Shown here: piece by piece, positions 46,020-57,329 of the stretch
How positions within the stretch are numbered: the first letter of the stretch is position 1
Layout: every line of letters starts with the position of its first letter
Assembly: GCA_009760855.2 (NCBI GenBank)
Contig: WPIO01000021.1
Coordinates: 5,645,001 to 5,709,000 of the forward strand
Length of the DNA stretch: 64,000 bases
Direction of reading: 5' to 3'
From: Cristatella mucedo
Lineage: Eukaryota > Bryozoa > Phylactolaemata > Cristatellidae
Translations under genes and position numbers: made by a program
Notes under the pieces: model-generated
The model's input: the letters and a program-made list of their open reading frames with translations, nothing else
Told to the model about the DNA's origin: nothing
Database searches by the model: none

Positions 46020-46985
46020 GGAATTTGACAGCTTTGATAGTCCCTCACTGGGGCCTGTGCATGCATGAGGCAAGCCTATTAGTCAGCCATAGGTTCCAAA
46101 AGACCAGCCCGTATGTGAATTGGGTCCTTTTTTATGTAGTGATTAAGCATTGGTCCTCATCTGATTCATCACTCACCTCTCTTGCTGCTTGTATCGGCAT
46201 TTTCGGTTGAATGGCTTTCAGCTTCCTAAAGCCTATCGAGGATAAGACCAAGCGATTGGTTATGGGCAAACCTGGTGTTAACCAAAAGTTGGAAGACCTA
46301 ACCCTAAATATTAGTTCAGCTAGTATCACTTCCGTGACGTTGACAGTAATCTGGATGTTCTATTCTGAAACAACTTGTCATTTGATGCACGCATGTCCTA
46401 CTCTGTGAAGCCGGCTTTCTTTCAGCCGAGGAACATCGCCAAAATCAGTGCTCGAGTAGATAAGAATACGGTAGCAAAAGTTGATTTGTTTGACTTCATA
46501 TCTAGATTATTGCGATCTCCTTTATTCAGGACTCGTGGCTGGCTTGTGGCCTTAATCGCCTTCAACTGGTGCACAACTCTGCGGCACCTCTGGTCTGTAG
46601 TGTACTGTTACATCATAGTACTTATATCAGAGCTTCATTGGCTCAGTAGTGTAGTCGGTGCGGGTGCTGTCACTGTACTCGAATCAATTTCAAGATCCCC
46701 CATCAAGTCTGGCTTCATAGGTCGCATCGTTTGCTTACACTTGCCTACCTATCCAACCGCCTTGCTCCAATATGCTTCTCCAATATGTTCCCCACCACCC
46801 ATTCCTCCTCATCTAGCTGTTTCACCTTCCGTTGCACCAAATGGAATTAGTTGTGATCGAGCCTTTAGCTACTGTGCACCGCAAGTCAGGAACTCACTTC
46901 TGGCTGCAGTCACTACATGCAATGACCTTGCATCTTTTTAGTTTCATTTACAGACACACCTGTTTCTGTCAGCATTCCCTTTGCC
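46020..46985 (+). mobile_element. LINE RT remnant, degenerate
   Basis: The + strand reads LTSLAACIGIF, LVMGKPGVNQKLEDLTLNIS and, near 46,850, FSYCAPQVRNSLLAAVTTC, the same order as in the intact minus-strand copy at 37 kb. Many frame breaks. Confidence 0.75.
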
Positions 46986-46992
46986 CTGCCGC

Positions 46993-47125
46993 ACTGGTTT
47001 GGCCCAGCAGTTAAGGTGCTCGCCCCGACCATGGTCTGGCCGAGGTCGTGGGCTCGAGCGCCGTGGCATATGTGAAACGCCTGAATAGCGATTAAGTTCT
47101 CTTAGGTCGCCTTAAAAATGAATTA
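46993..47125 (+). mobile_element. SINE-B, copy 4
   Basis: CTGGTTTGGCCCAGCAGTTA, GTGGGCTCGAGCGCCGTGG, GAAACGCCTGAATAGCGATT, and an ATGAATTA end abutting the CA repeat at 47,126. Confidence 0.8.
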
Positions 47126-47232
47126 TACACACACACACGCGTGCACACACACACACACACACATGCACACACACACACACACATGCACACACACACACAC
47201 ACACATGCACACACACACACACACACACACAT

Positions 47233-47302
<70 letters not shown>

Positions 47303-47310
47303 TCACACAC
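47126..47310. repeat. (CA)n with regular ATGCAC interruptions
   Basis: Blocks of CA of growing length (about 18 to over 60 bases) are separated by single ATGC interruptions. The repeat directly follows the tail of SINE-B copy 4. Confidence 0.95.
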
Positions 47311-47379
47311 ATATATAACTTGTCTTTTTTTCTGCTGTGCTTTTTTGAGTACCTTTGCATGATTTGGCCCATGCTACTA

Positions 47380-47578
47380 GCCAGAGGTGGCCACGAGTGT
47401 CTTCATTAATGTTTTCTTAAGCATGCTAGCCTAAGCATGATACTTGTTTGCTTTTGCATGCTTGATACCATGCATGTCACTAACCCTTGGTTATCAATTT
47501 TCTTGCAGTCAGCTGTAAAGCGCCTCGATGGAGATTAATTTTTCTTAGGGTGCTATACAAAGTTACCATTACTAAAAC
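47380..47578 (+). mobile_element. LINE 3' UTR and tail, subfamily of 39.5 kb
   Basis: GCATGCTAGCCTAAGCATGA, GTAAAGCGCCTCGATGG and AGGGTGCTATACAAAG parallel the end of the copy at 39,540-39,700. Confidence 0.65.
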
Positions 47579-48239
47579 TGAATACCGATGCTGTTCTGGT
47601 ATTTTAAAGGGTAGGTTAAAAATAAGGGACCGGTCTGGCAGTGTCTTTGCATCTACAGTGTTTCAGATTAAGGTTCTTCCGGTACCACCATTTCTCAATA
47701 GGTCTAGAGTTATCTCATAGCATTATTTTAGTGTGCAGTGTATTATGATGTTACCAAAGAACGGAGGGTTCTAGAACGAGCAAGCCTGCACACGAGTATC
47801 GGTTGCTAGGAAGCACTGCCGGTGGACTGATACCGTTGGAATAACTTGCATCATAGCTGGCTAAAGACTGGCAATAGCAGCAAACACTCGTAGCACTAGA
47901 TATAGTATGCTCTTGCTATCCGAGATCAACTTGCCACGTCAAGGTGACAATGTGTGGTGGTACTTTCAAAGTCAGTCACGTGTCTACACCACTTCAGTAG
48001 TAATCTTTTCTGTCCGCTGACCTCAGATTGTTGTGCTTGCCGTTTCTTGATTTTAACAATGCACGAAGTGGGAATGCGCTATGTTGGTAAGAAACATTAC
48101 ACGGGGTCGAGTTTGACCAGTCTGCAGTTCAGTAATGAAGTGCAGGGCAATTCCATTTGGTACTGGATTGTGTTTTTTTCGCCCGAGGTATTTACTCTCT
48201 GTTCGTGTATTGGAAGTGTTTGGAACCACTCATATATAT

Positions 48240-48342
48240 GTTCAATTCCTGCGGTGGGCGATTCTTTATCACCACTGCAAGCGGTGGAGATAGCCATAAA
48301 GGCTCTTCTGTAGCTATGCAAAAAGAGGCTGTTTTGTCAGCT
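48240..48342 (+). mobile_element. SINE-A, copy 4 (head lost)
   Basis: Begins in the B-box region (TCAATTCCTGCGGTGGGCG) and retains the body and the GAGGCTGTTTTGTCAGCTAG end. Confidence 0.75.
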
Positions 48343-48784
48343 AGGATTTATTTATTATTTATTATTTATATATTGATCTCCGACTGTAGTTTTACAAAGC
48401 CACATTCCCTGAGTGCAGGGTGATACGCTGGACTGTACCCCGAGCAGGGTCATTGCTTGTGACGATATCGGTGAGCAGTGCATCTGAATCGTACCTATCG
48501 ACGTGGACGCGTACAACGTGTACAACGCATGCAGTGTATGAGGAGTCGGCTGGCCAGGTGCTGAATTGGGTGTTGTTCTGCAAAAATCAGACATTCAGGA
48601 AAATCCAACCTTCGGCAAATTAAGCAGCTGTGCTTAATCGAACTACAGCATATTTCGGATCAATGCTGTGCCGAATTCGATCAAATTATGGGAAAGGGCT
48701 TACTTGCAATAAGTCCTGGGATAATACTCAAACTACTGAACTCTTGATTGAATTGTGAGATACGCTTGTGGAGAGCATCGCTGC

Positions 48785-48786
<2 letters not shown>

Positions 48787-48864
<78 letters not shown>
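48787..48864. repeat. (TG)39 microsatellite
   Basis: Uninterrupted TG run about 650 bp upstream of the unrecognised gene. Confidence 0.97.
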
Positions 48865-48867
<3 letters not shown>

Positions 48868-49435
48868 GCAGGTACACGATATTTGCAGCAACGGGTCGCA
48901 ATATGGCAACGTTGTAATAATGCTGTGTAGCACCCTAAGGCAGCCAGATCTTTTTCAACGTTGGCACGCTACATCAGACGTATTATGACAGTCCTAGTGA
49001 TTACTAGCGGGACCTAAATTGTAATCATTAGGAGCCCCATATTGCATAATTCACGTATAGCCTAGCCTAGCTCTCGTAATAAGCAGTTGTCCTTTGGGCT
49101 TCGAAGTGAGTTGTTGGCAATGGTTGGTGCTGCACAGGTGCGCCTCTCCGTGTCTGGCTATGAAATAGACTGGTCCATGAAATAGACTCGGACCTGTTAT
49201 ATAAAGATCAAAGGGCGCTCATTATTGCTGCCGTGCTCGACTACACTCATAACTCGCGTAACTGCGTGCGTCGAGGCGGCAGCTCGTCTCGCTTTGCCGC
49301 CGCACGTGACTCTATTCGTCGTGCGTCGGCAGTCGGCACGGACGTCGGCATCGTTACGAGCACTGTGTTTGTGGCCCAGAGGACAGTAGCTCCAAAGCCT
49401 TCACTGCACGTCTGCACCGATATGGCCAGCCGTGC

Positions 49436-50144
49436 ATGCTTACACGTTCGCCCAGGAGTGAATACGAAAAAGAGCAAAAGTTGAAACTCGACGAACGAAG
49501 CCAGAATGCCAAGCTCAAACCGGATAGGAGGAAAAGGCCCGACGTGCAGGCCTACGTGCCACCGGCCCGCGCTGCAGCATCTCGAGCGGCGGCTACGGCC
49601 ACCCCCAGTGACTTGCATTGCTGCAGCCGTGAGGAGCCGGCCGACGAGGCTGGCAGCCGAGGCTGCGATGGCGGCGTCACGCGAAGCCTCGCGAAGCAAG
49701 CAGCAGACGACGAACGACAGATGCTGCTGCAGCGGCAGAAGCGAGAGCAGCTGCAGCCGCCTTCGCCGAGCCAGCCTCCGGCAGCGATGTCGTCGTCGTC
49801 GCAGCCAGTCGTGCCGTCGACTGCTGGCGGCGACCGCTGGCTCTCGTACCGATGCCGCTCGGCCTCAGAGACGGACGGCGAAGCGTGCACAACAGGGCTA
49901 GGTGAGGAGGAGGAGGAGGAGGAGGAGGAGGAGGACTGGGAGCTCGATTGTGGTGGCCGAGGCTCTGCAGCAGACTGCTTGCCTGGCGACGGCTCGATAG
50001 CAATGAAAGCCACCACAGGGCAGCAGCTGTCATTGCAGTACTCCAGCCACCGCTCGGAATGCCCACCACCTCCTCCTCCTCCTCCGAGACCTTTGGCCAC
50101 CCGTAGCAGTGGAGCCGCTGCGCCGTCTTGTGGAGATGCGACCG
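49436..50144 (+). CDS. Unrecognised protein gene, probable exon 1
   Basis: Starting at ATG 49436, 236 codons run to a donor G|GTAAGC at 50145. Visible in order are a charged N-terminus (SEYEKEQKLKLDERSQ), the short motif RRKRPDVQAYVPPARAA, an Ala-rich stretch, a Gln/Lys/Arg helix (ERQMLLQRQKREQLQ), a Ser run, a ten-residue Glu run coded mainly by GAG (49902-49935), and an eight-residue Pro run (50066-50089). The RPDxxxYVPxAR motif recalls R3HCC1/R3HCC1L proteins, but nothing else here confirms that. The exon is G+C- and CpG-rich, like the TELO2 exons of this genome, and 49,230-49,435 may be its 5' UTR and promoter. I do not recognise the product; coding is inferred from the open frame, its composition and phase agreement with the next exon. 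Confidence 0.55.
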
Positions 50145-50189
50145 GTAAGCTTGGCCTGCCGCCTGGCTCGCGTGCCCTCCACTCTCTGG

Positions 50190-50537
50190 CTTGCTTCTTC
50201 TCTTTCTACCACTCTCTGTCTCTGTCTCTCTGTCTCTGTCTCTCTCACTCACTTCATCACCCTCACTTCATTTCCTCGCACCCTCACGCTCTTGCTTACT
50301 TGTCCTTTCCTTTCTACATCTCTCACACCCTCTCTCCCACCTGATCTGGGTCTCCTTCAATTTATCTCCATGTTGCTCCCTCTGTATGTCTCTTACTCGT
50401 TTGCTCACTCTCTTCCCATCTCTCCCCTTTCCTTCTCTCTCCTCTCTCCCCTCTCTCTTCTCTCTCCCCTTTCTCTTCCCCTCACCCTCTCTCTGTCTCT
50501 CAGTCTCTCGGTCTTTCTCTCTGTGTCTCTGTCTCTG

Positions 50538-50570
<33 letters not shown>

Positions 50571-50579
50571 GTCTGTCTG

Positions 50580-50652
<73 letters not shown>

Positions 50653-50700
50653 ATCCCTTCCCATCTCTCTCCTTCCCCCTCTCCCTGTTCTGTGTCTCTC
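50190..50700. repeat. 500-bp pyrimidine tract with (CT)30
   Basis: Intron 1 of the unrecognised gene is almost entirely C and T on the sense strand, with a pure CT run at 50,590-50,647. The tract ends about 70 bp before the exon 2 acceptor. Confidence 0.92.
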
Positions 50701-50768
50701 AACACATCTTGAGTAGCATGTAGCAGGCGAGTTGATGCTGTAACCTGGCTGCACTTGCTCAATTGTAG

Positions 50769-50830
50769 AGCTGTTCAAGGTACACTACGAAGATGCTAAC
50801 GGCTATTTGCACAAGTTCACAGTGTCGAGG
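50769..50830 (+). CDS. Unrecognised protein gene, probable exon 2
   Basis: The acceptor is AATTGTAG|AG and the donor AGG|GTGAGT. Joined in phase to the exon ending at 50144 it reads E-LFKVHYEDANGYLHKFTVSR. The strand-turn-strand look resembles the first two strands of a PB1 or ubiquitin-like fold; this is only a resemblance. It is flanked on the left by a 500-bp pyrimidine tract and on the right by a long CAG repeat that starts 8 bases after the exon. Confidence 0.5.
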
Positions 50831-50836
50831 GTGAGT

Positions 50837-50838
<2 letters not shown>

Positions 50839-50901
<63 letters not shown>

Positions 50902-50930
50902 GCAGCAGCAGCAGCAGCAGCAGCAGCGGC
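50839..50930. repeat. (CAG)n trinucleotide repeat
   Basis: About 30 CAG units with two CGG-type interruptions start within 9 bases of the exon 2 donor. On the + strand it is intronic under the model given here. Confidence 0.93.
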
Positions 50931-52084
50931 GGAGGGCAGCGGCGCAGCTGCAAGAAATTAATGTCTTCTAGAACTCGTTTAAAGAGTACAGTAGAAGGAC
51001 ACGCTCATCATCATTTATATTGTGCCCGGTCCGTTCCACTGGGAGCTGAAAGTGCAAAGTCCTCCTTGCAGGGTTCCATAATCGTTTTTGAACCAGCAGC
51101 TTTTGCTAAAGGTCTTTGCAAAGACTGGTGTGGGTGTGGATGCCTGTGGGCACAGTGTTACTGCAGAGCGCTCTTGGTGTCGACCAGACTTTAGGCACTG
51201 TTTCACGAAAGGAACCGCAAGCCACAATTATTCTTGGATCTGCAAGCTCTGTGGTTTCTGCACATTTAAATGTGCATTCGAAGACTGAAATTCATGTGGA
51301 TTTATTCTGAAAGCATCCCTATTCTTACACTAACAAATTCCAAAATAGTGGGCGGTTCTTAGAACAGTGTCCAACACTAAAAATTGTCCAAAAATAGTTA
51401 TGCAGCAGCTGGCAGGTGGTCTTGTGGCCTACAAGCCGTTTACCGGAGGTTATGCAATCGGTGAGTGGATGAGTTGCTGACGAGTGGGGGTGACCTCGCC
51501 TGTTCTTCCGAGACAAGGAGGCAGTTGCCATCAATCCGTGCAAAAGAGAGTATACGGGCTAAGTGGAACATGAGTGGAGCTTTAAAGGACTATTCACTTT
51601 CTAGAAGTGTATGCTCATATTAAGTTCATGTATTTGTAAAGTAATATTAACTTAAAAAAAGACTCTCCACACTATAACTGTATTCAGTCGTCTAGATTAA
51701 AAGTGAGATTAAGATTAACTTCTGCAGTACCGAATGTACATACGTCGGCGACCGACCATAGTCTGCATAGCTCGAATTTAATAATTTAATAATTCTACTT
51801 ATAAAACACATACGGGTAGTGAATTTTCAAAGTTTTTACAAAGGATTGACAACAACATGTCAAATCAGTCATTCACAAGAACTCGCTGAGCTTTGTTTGG
51901 GAATGTGAAGCACCGGACAGAACGCACGGACACTGCATTACTGTTCATCTGATCATTGTGGCTATGCCTGCTGTGTGTCAATCTGCCAGACGTTGCATTC
52001 GGGTTGTTCCGTTTTCTTTTGCCTAAAAATAGCCAAACAAAATCGGTGCATGCCTAGCCTCCCCGCGTTGTTGGCAGGCATCCA

Positions 52085-52625
52085 GTTGTAGACAATGCAA
52101 TGCAATGCATCTTCGTCTGTACCACCACAAAGCCACGAAGACTATGTGTGTGTTACGCAGGGCAGTTTTCCTGTAGCAAACTTAAAGTCAACGCGGTTTT
52201 TGGTACGTAGTCAGTATCCAACTGATGTCACCTCATGCAACAAAGAGAAAGTGAAAAGCATAGCAGAATCAGGAGAGCAGTTGAGGTAGTGAGTAGCATG
52301 GAAGTGGCAGCTCAGGACCGTTGGAAAGGTTGCACCCGAGTCGGCAGCTGGAGAGTAGTTGTCGTTGCATAGGAGTTGTGGAAGTGAATTCCATAGTCTA
52401 GGACCTACAGAACAAAAGCTTCTGGCACCAGCGATCGTTAAGCAGAGGAAAGAAACAGAATCTGAGTGCACAAGGAGGCTGAAACAGATGCAGCAGCCAA
52501 GGTATGCAGCAGCCAAGCCATGGCGGGTCTTGTGGGTCAACGAGAAAAGTTTGCTTGCCATCAGGCGATCGATCGGGAGCCGTCGCAGCTCCTTCAGCAA
52601 AGGAGATATATGGCTGAACCTCTGA
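52085..52625 (-). mobile_element. LINE family 2, 3' end
   Basis: Minus-strand frame 52,600-52,211 reads LKELRRLPIDRLMASKLFSL, then ARSFCSVGPRLWNSLPQLLC. It lies between exons 2 and 3 of the unrecognised gene. Confidence 0.75.
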
Positions 52626-53164
52626 GATTAGTTAGATACTATGGCAAGCCTGGGCTCACCATGCCTAATTATGCATGCAGCTTCGTGCTCACGGCTGAGA
52701 ACCAGCTAGTTTGGTCTCAATAATAAAACTGTGGTGGTGAGGGATGCCCATAATGCTATCTTACAGTGCTGCAGTGGTATTTTGGATGTCATTTGCATTT
52801 TCAGCTTGCTTAGCTATAATGCTTAGCTGAGTCGAGGCTACCTTGCTAAATTGATGCATCCCCCGAAGCTAAATTGCAACGTCGAAATTAGCTGAAAAGC
52901 TCCATCAGTATTTGCCCCCCTAGTATGCTCTGGTCATCTTGTTACAATTACTTAGCTGTCTTTTACTTTTGTGTAAAGACTGTTGATGGCAAGTGCTTTT
53001 ACTCTGCCACTTGACTTGAATTCATTTCCGGAATGCTAAAGTAACGCTAAAGCTACTTTTCTCCTGCTGCCAGTTTTGGCTGTTCCTTTCGAGCCATTAT
53101 TTATGGATGCTTTTGTACTTGCTGTTTCACCGACAGTCCTATTTGGCTGCATGTCTTACTGTGC

Positions 53165-53275
53165 CTTTTTGCTGTATAACAGTAGCCGGAAAGCCGTAAC
53201 AGCTATCACCCTCTATTCTGCTCGCAGTAAGCTCTAAAGGCTTGGTTGCTGCCGGGCTCGAATCCACTCGAATCC
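53165..53275 (-). mobile_element. SINE-A, copy 5 (degenerate)
   Basis: Minus strand GGATTCGAGCCCGGCAGC and a decayed body (GAGGGTGATAGCTGTTACGG) are recognisable. Confidence 0.5.
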
Positions 53276-53514
53276 AGTTGCTTAGGCTCTGAGTGCGCAT
53301 TAAAACTCTATAGACTGGCAATCATCTGGACTGCGCACACGTGTCCCCCTCACATGCTCACCCACCATGCTCAGGTGAGCCTGGTCTTGAGTACCACCAC
53401 CTGTGCATGAGTGCAGCTTGCCAACCAAAAAAGTGCCCCACCCACCTATGGTCTCAGCTGAATCTGCAGTAAAAACTCGTAAGAGCCTGCCCAGTGGCGC
53501 CGGCAGCCAGGCAG

Positions 53515-53634
53515 ATCCCATACGAAAGGCTCATTTTACTTGCCTACGAGCAGCACTCAGCACATCCGGCTGCTGCATTGCTGCACGAGCGGTTTCTACT
53601 GTCTTCGCAGCTGGTGGTGGACATACCTCGCAAG
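53515..53634 (+). CDS. Unrecognised protein gene, possible exon 3
   Basis: After an acceptor CCAGGCAG the frame reads IPYERLILLAYEQHSAHPAA, then ALLHERFLLSSQLVVDIPRK, a helix-rich segment. Phase is 0, compatible with the exon before it. The 3' border is uncertain. AAG|GTGGCC at 53634 keeps phase 0 with the next candidate exon, but the frame stays open to 53832 and includes a Ser run (TCG repeats) that could also be coding. Confidence 0.38.
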
Positions 53635-53925
53635 GTGGCCCAATCCTCAGCCTCGCCCGGGCAGCCAATCTACAGACAGAGGCTGGCCTGGGCCATGCCT
53701 CCGTCGATTGGCTCGTCGTCGTCGTCGTCTGGTGACCTCCCTCCCAACATGTCCTTCAGGACCAGTCCTTGCCATGCGCAAACCCCCCTGCCCCCTCTTT
53801 GGCACCACCCCTGTCTGATCACTTGTTGGAGCTGATAACTGCAGCTCGGTCGCTGAGACTTCACCGACAGAGACGTTGCTCTCGCAGCGCTGCCGATGAC
53901 GTGCTTCGTTTGCTTCTTTCGTGGT

Positions 53926-54096
53926 CAGCCGTGACGGCACGCACTAGGTAAGGCGGTTGCTTTACATGACCTCGGGCCCAAGGTTGTGGGTTCGAATCCT
54001 GCGGTGGGCGATTCTTTATCGTATCACTGCTGCAAGCAGTGGCGATAGCCATAAAGGCTCTTCTGTCGCTCTACAAAAGAGGCTGTTGAATCAGCT
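53926..54096 (+). mobile_element. SINE-A, copy 6
   Basis: Head ACTAGGTAAGGCGGTTGC, B box GGGTTCGAATCCTGCGG, then the body with a small insertion (TTTATCGTATCACTGCTGC). Between exons 3 and 4 of the unrecognised gene. Confidence 0.85.
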
Positions 54097-54258
54097 CGTA
54101 TTCATATTTTGAGAGGTGCACGCTGTCTGCTTCCAGCTTCTCTCTGCCTTCCGCCACGCTACCCCTTCTTTAGAGCACTCGGTCGCGAGTTCCAATACAA
54201 TCCTTGTCAATACTGTCCTGTCAATACAATCCTTGTCAATTGTACGTTGTGCTTGTAG

Positions 54259-54474
54259 GCCGATGACGTCGGTGAGCTCGCCAGAGAGTGGGCTGCCAAG
54301 CTTCGCCTCACGGACAGCCAGCAGAGGGCGCTTTCATCGAGGCTCGCCAAAGAGATCGCCCGACGCACCAGCACTGCTGCAGCCACTACTGCTGCCGCTG
54401 CTGCTGCTGCTGCCGCCGTCACTACGAGGCGGCCCGCCGGCGAGACGCCACCATCGACGCGGCCGAGCCTCTAA
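54259..54474 (+). CDS. Unrecognised protein gene, possible last exon
   Basis: After an acceptor CTTGTAG the frame reads ADDVGELAREWAAKLRLTDS, then QQRALSSRLAKEIARRTS, an amphipathic helical stretch. An Ala run (GCT/GCC repeats), a basic Pro-rich tail ending STRPSL and a TAA stop follow. Phase 0 fits the previous candidate exon. The four exons together would give 368 residues. Confidence 0.42.
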   Translation, partial: ADDVGELAREWAAKLRLTDSQQRALSSRLAKEIARRTSTAAATTAAAAAAAAAVTTRRPAGETPPSTRPSL

Positions 54475-54861
54475 GCATCACGCCAACACCGCCTTCCCCC
54501 ATTGCTCTACCCGGCGAGCTATCTGCCTGGCCAATTCATAGCTTCCGTGGCTGAATTTTCGTGCCCTCTGACGACTGCTTTGTGTCTGGCAGTTTCATGG
54601 TGCAGAGGCAGCTGCTGAAGAGCCTCTCGGCACTGTGAACTCTTGACCTTTGACTATTGTACCTTGAGCTCAGTTCAGCATGTGCAAACCGCTAGCGCTG
54701 TGCTGTGCTGCGGTAATATGACGATCCGTCATCTGACGAAGACCGCCACGTTTCCAGGCGATCGGTGTGGCTACCGTAGGTGACACACATAGACGAGGCA
54801 TTGCGGAGGGCAGTGCGATTATTGCAGTCAAAGCAGCATCGCCAGATTGCAGCGTATCGGG

Positions 54862-54952
54862 CTTGTTATTTGGCTTGTTATTTGGCTTGTTATTTGGCTT
54901 GTTATTTGGCTTGTTATTTGGCTTGTTATTTGGCTTGTTATTTGGCTTGTTG
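54862..54952. repeat. 12-bp minisatellite CTTGTTATTTGG, 7.6 units
   Basis: Perfect 12-bp units, so both strands stay open in several frames (LFGL repeats forward, PNNK repeats reverse). Probably not coding: no splice or homology support. Confidence 0.95.
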
Positions 54953-56340
54953 TTTCTGATGTTACCGTTCGTTGAGAAAACCAACGTCTGGCTTTGTGAC
55001 TTCTGGGCACACATTACTCCCTCCCACCTCCAACCGAGGATGCACAAATGAGCTAAAGCGGCCGCCAATAGAAACCGCTCGAAATTTGCTTCAGACATGT
55101 TTGCCATCTGGCGGCAAGGTAAGAACGGGAGTGAAAGCCTTATACAATTGTCAGTGTAGCAGTAGCAAATGCGGTGCAGAGAAAGGCTGGTGCCAGCTGG
55201 ACCCGAAAGCTACCGTAAGGAAGTTGGGAAATGAGTACAATTTTTGGTAATTCAATTGTCTCATTAATCTAACAGCAGATGAGTTGTAGTTGTTATCACT
55301 CGCCCTTGCGGACGGTAATAAACAAATTGCCCGCTAAAAGACGTGAACTAACGACCTCGATCGGGAAGTCAAGGAATTCTCGGGATTAAACTGCTGGCAC
55401 AAGTTCCAAGCTGAGCCAAGCATCTCCTCTCCTCCTTTGATCCCCTCTCTGCCCCCCACCTTTATCCACACTGTTTTACCACGGATTGACCTCAGATATC
55501 GATTCGACACTAGGTTAAAATAAGCAATGTCACCCAAGGCTTCTGCACCCTATGCTTTGTGATGAGTGTAGGCAGCTCATCTAGACAGAGCCAATCTGTC
55601 TAGAGCTCAGTTACTGCAGGTGATTTCAATGGAAGCTGCCATGCCCGAGCGTATGGAGCACAGGGTTCGCGAATAGATGGAAACTTTCCAGACAGCATCG
55701 GGTGACTGAAGCCTGGCCTTAACGGTCTCGTGCAGGCACAGTATAACTCATGTCCGTTGGTATTTACTCATCCGGCACATTTGTGACACTCAAGCAGGTA
55801 GAAGCTACCTAGCCACCAGTAAGTAGGTGCTTAGCATGAGAGACTATCTTGAGATTATACATCCAGTCGCGAAAATTCTCGAAACCCCAATTCTCAGTGT
55901 TCGAGCTTGGCAGAGCACAAACTAAAGCTGCTGAACAATTGTTGCTGGCAGCAACCCAATAGCGGATCCTTGTGAGCGACTGTAGTAGTTTACAGGTTTA
56001 TTACAAAAATATTAAACTCGTAACAACTTTTAGCCGTCAGATTTCGCCATTTAACATGATGATATCTGTCGGAGTTTTCCAACATTTACAGCGGCAACCA
56101 GACAAGTACCTATACTTAGCCGATACCCACTAGCTTAGGGATAGTACTTCCTGCCAGTGAGCAACTGGCTGAATTACGGCGTTTGCTTATTGAGAGTGCC
56201 ATTTCGCTGTTTTCGGATATACGAAGTCTGAAGCAGATGTAATCGGCAGTATATACTTATATCCTCTCTCGCCGATGTAATTGCTAGCCCAATCTAGGCC
56301 TTCAGTTTATATTGAGACACAGAGGTGTACCTGTGCTTAG

Positions 56341-56393
<53 letters not shown>

Positions 56394-56936
56394 ATTGCCG
56401 TCCAGTGCGTCAAACTCAAGAAAAACGACACTCGAACTTGTGCTTAGGGTATCTTTCGAAAGACAAATGTGTTATTAGAACTGGGATCGGAAGCTCTGAC
56501 GACTTAAAAGAAAAACAGTTATGCAAACCAAGTCTAAAAAAATGCAAATTGGAAGTAACAAATTTACAAATAAAAAATTTACCGATATCTGCATCATATG
56601 CAATTTGTATCCCAACTTGTCGAATCTTGGTAGATTGAGATGCTTGCTTGAAGCTTTTTGAGGTGCATTATTGTGACTTTTAATGCAGCTTCATTTCCAG
56701 GGTAGGCTAGTGCTTTGTAAATTCAATAACTCGGCTAATACTTTACTTATCGGAGTGAAATTTGAAATACCAGTTCAGCTCTGCCTCTTTCAAATAAGAC
56801 AAGAACAATTTCTGATTTCGGCATTTTGCTATATATGTCATCAAGCTTCCTGGAGCTTTATTTTCCGTAATCGTGGACATATAGAGTCATTTGTAATTGT
56901 AGCATTTTAGGATGACGGGAGTGTAATCCATTCCTC
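54953..56936. other. Unassigned intergenic DNA
   Basis: Contains the AT microsatellite and a tRNA-like minus-strand fragment near 55,320-55,390 that does not fold. Small frames at 56,312-56,638 and 56,683-56,910 lack homology. Confidence 0.35.
56345..56390. repeat. (AT)23 microsatellite
   Basis: Uninterrupted AT run. Confidence 0.95.
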
Positions 56937-57268
56937 CGCTTAGAGACCATTAGCAACAGATTCTTTGCTCCGAAGCTCATTGACTGTGGAACTCAGTTCC
57001 AAAATGTTTACAAAAAGACATCTACTTTCTCGCTGCCGACTATGACACATCTTTTTCACCGTCATGAGCGGCTACTTCAATGCTACTCACTTCCTCAACT
57101 GTTCTCCAGACTCAGCTGTGCTTCTCACTTTCTCTTCGTTGCATGAGAGGAAGTCTGTTGGCTGTCGAATGCGTACCGAAAGCCACTCAGTCTGTGAGTG
57201 TGCTATACAAAACTCTCCTGCGCAATACCCGCATAGTCTTAATGGCTTTGTGGAGTTACAGGCCGGGT
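56937..57268 (+). mobile_element. LINE family 2, 3' end
   Basis: The + strand carries CTACTTTCTCGCTGCCGACT and the shared 3' UTR with GCATGAGAGGAAGTCTGTTG; a head-to-head partner lies at 58.0-58.4 kb. Confidence 0.65.
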
Positions 57269-57329
57269 ATAACCAACTTTGAAAACAAGATTCTGTTCAT
57301 GAATGGAAGATGGCAAGGGGCCATTCGAT

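Noticed and set aside
50109-50723. 204- and 173-codon frames rich in Ser and Leu
   Set aside because: They are translations of the pyrimidine tract in the putative intron 1; no donor/acceptor logic or homology.
50835-51194. 119-codon frame starting with a poly-Ser run
   Set aside because: The Ser run is the CAG/AGC repeat read in another frame, and it begins right after a good GT donor.
54862-54952. Regular short repeats as a CRISPR array
   Set aside because: Units are contiguous without spacers, and the context is a eukaryotic genome.
54767-55107. Frames with LFGL or PNNK repeats
   Set aside because: Both strands are open because the 12-bp minisatellite is a multiple of three; coding on either strand is unsupported.
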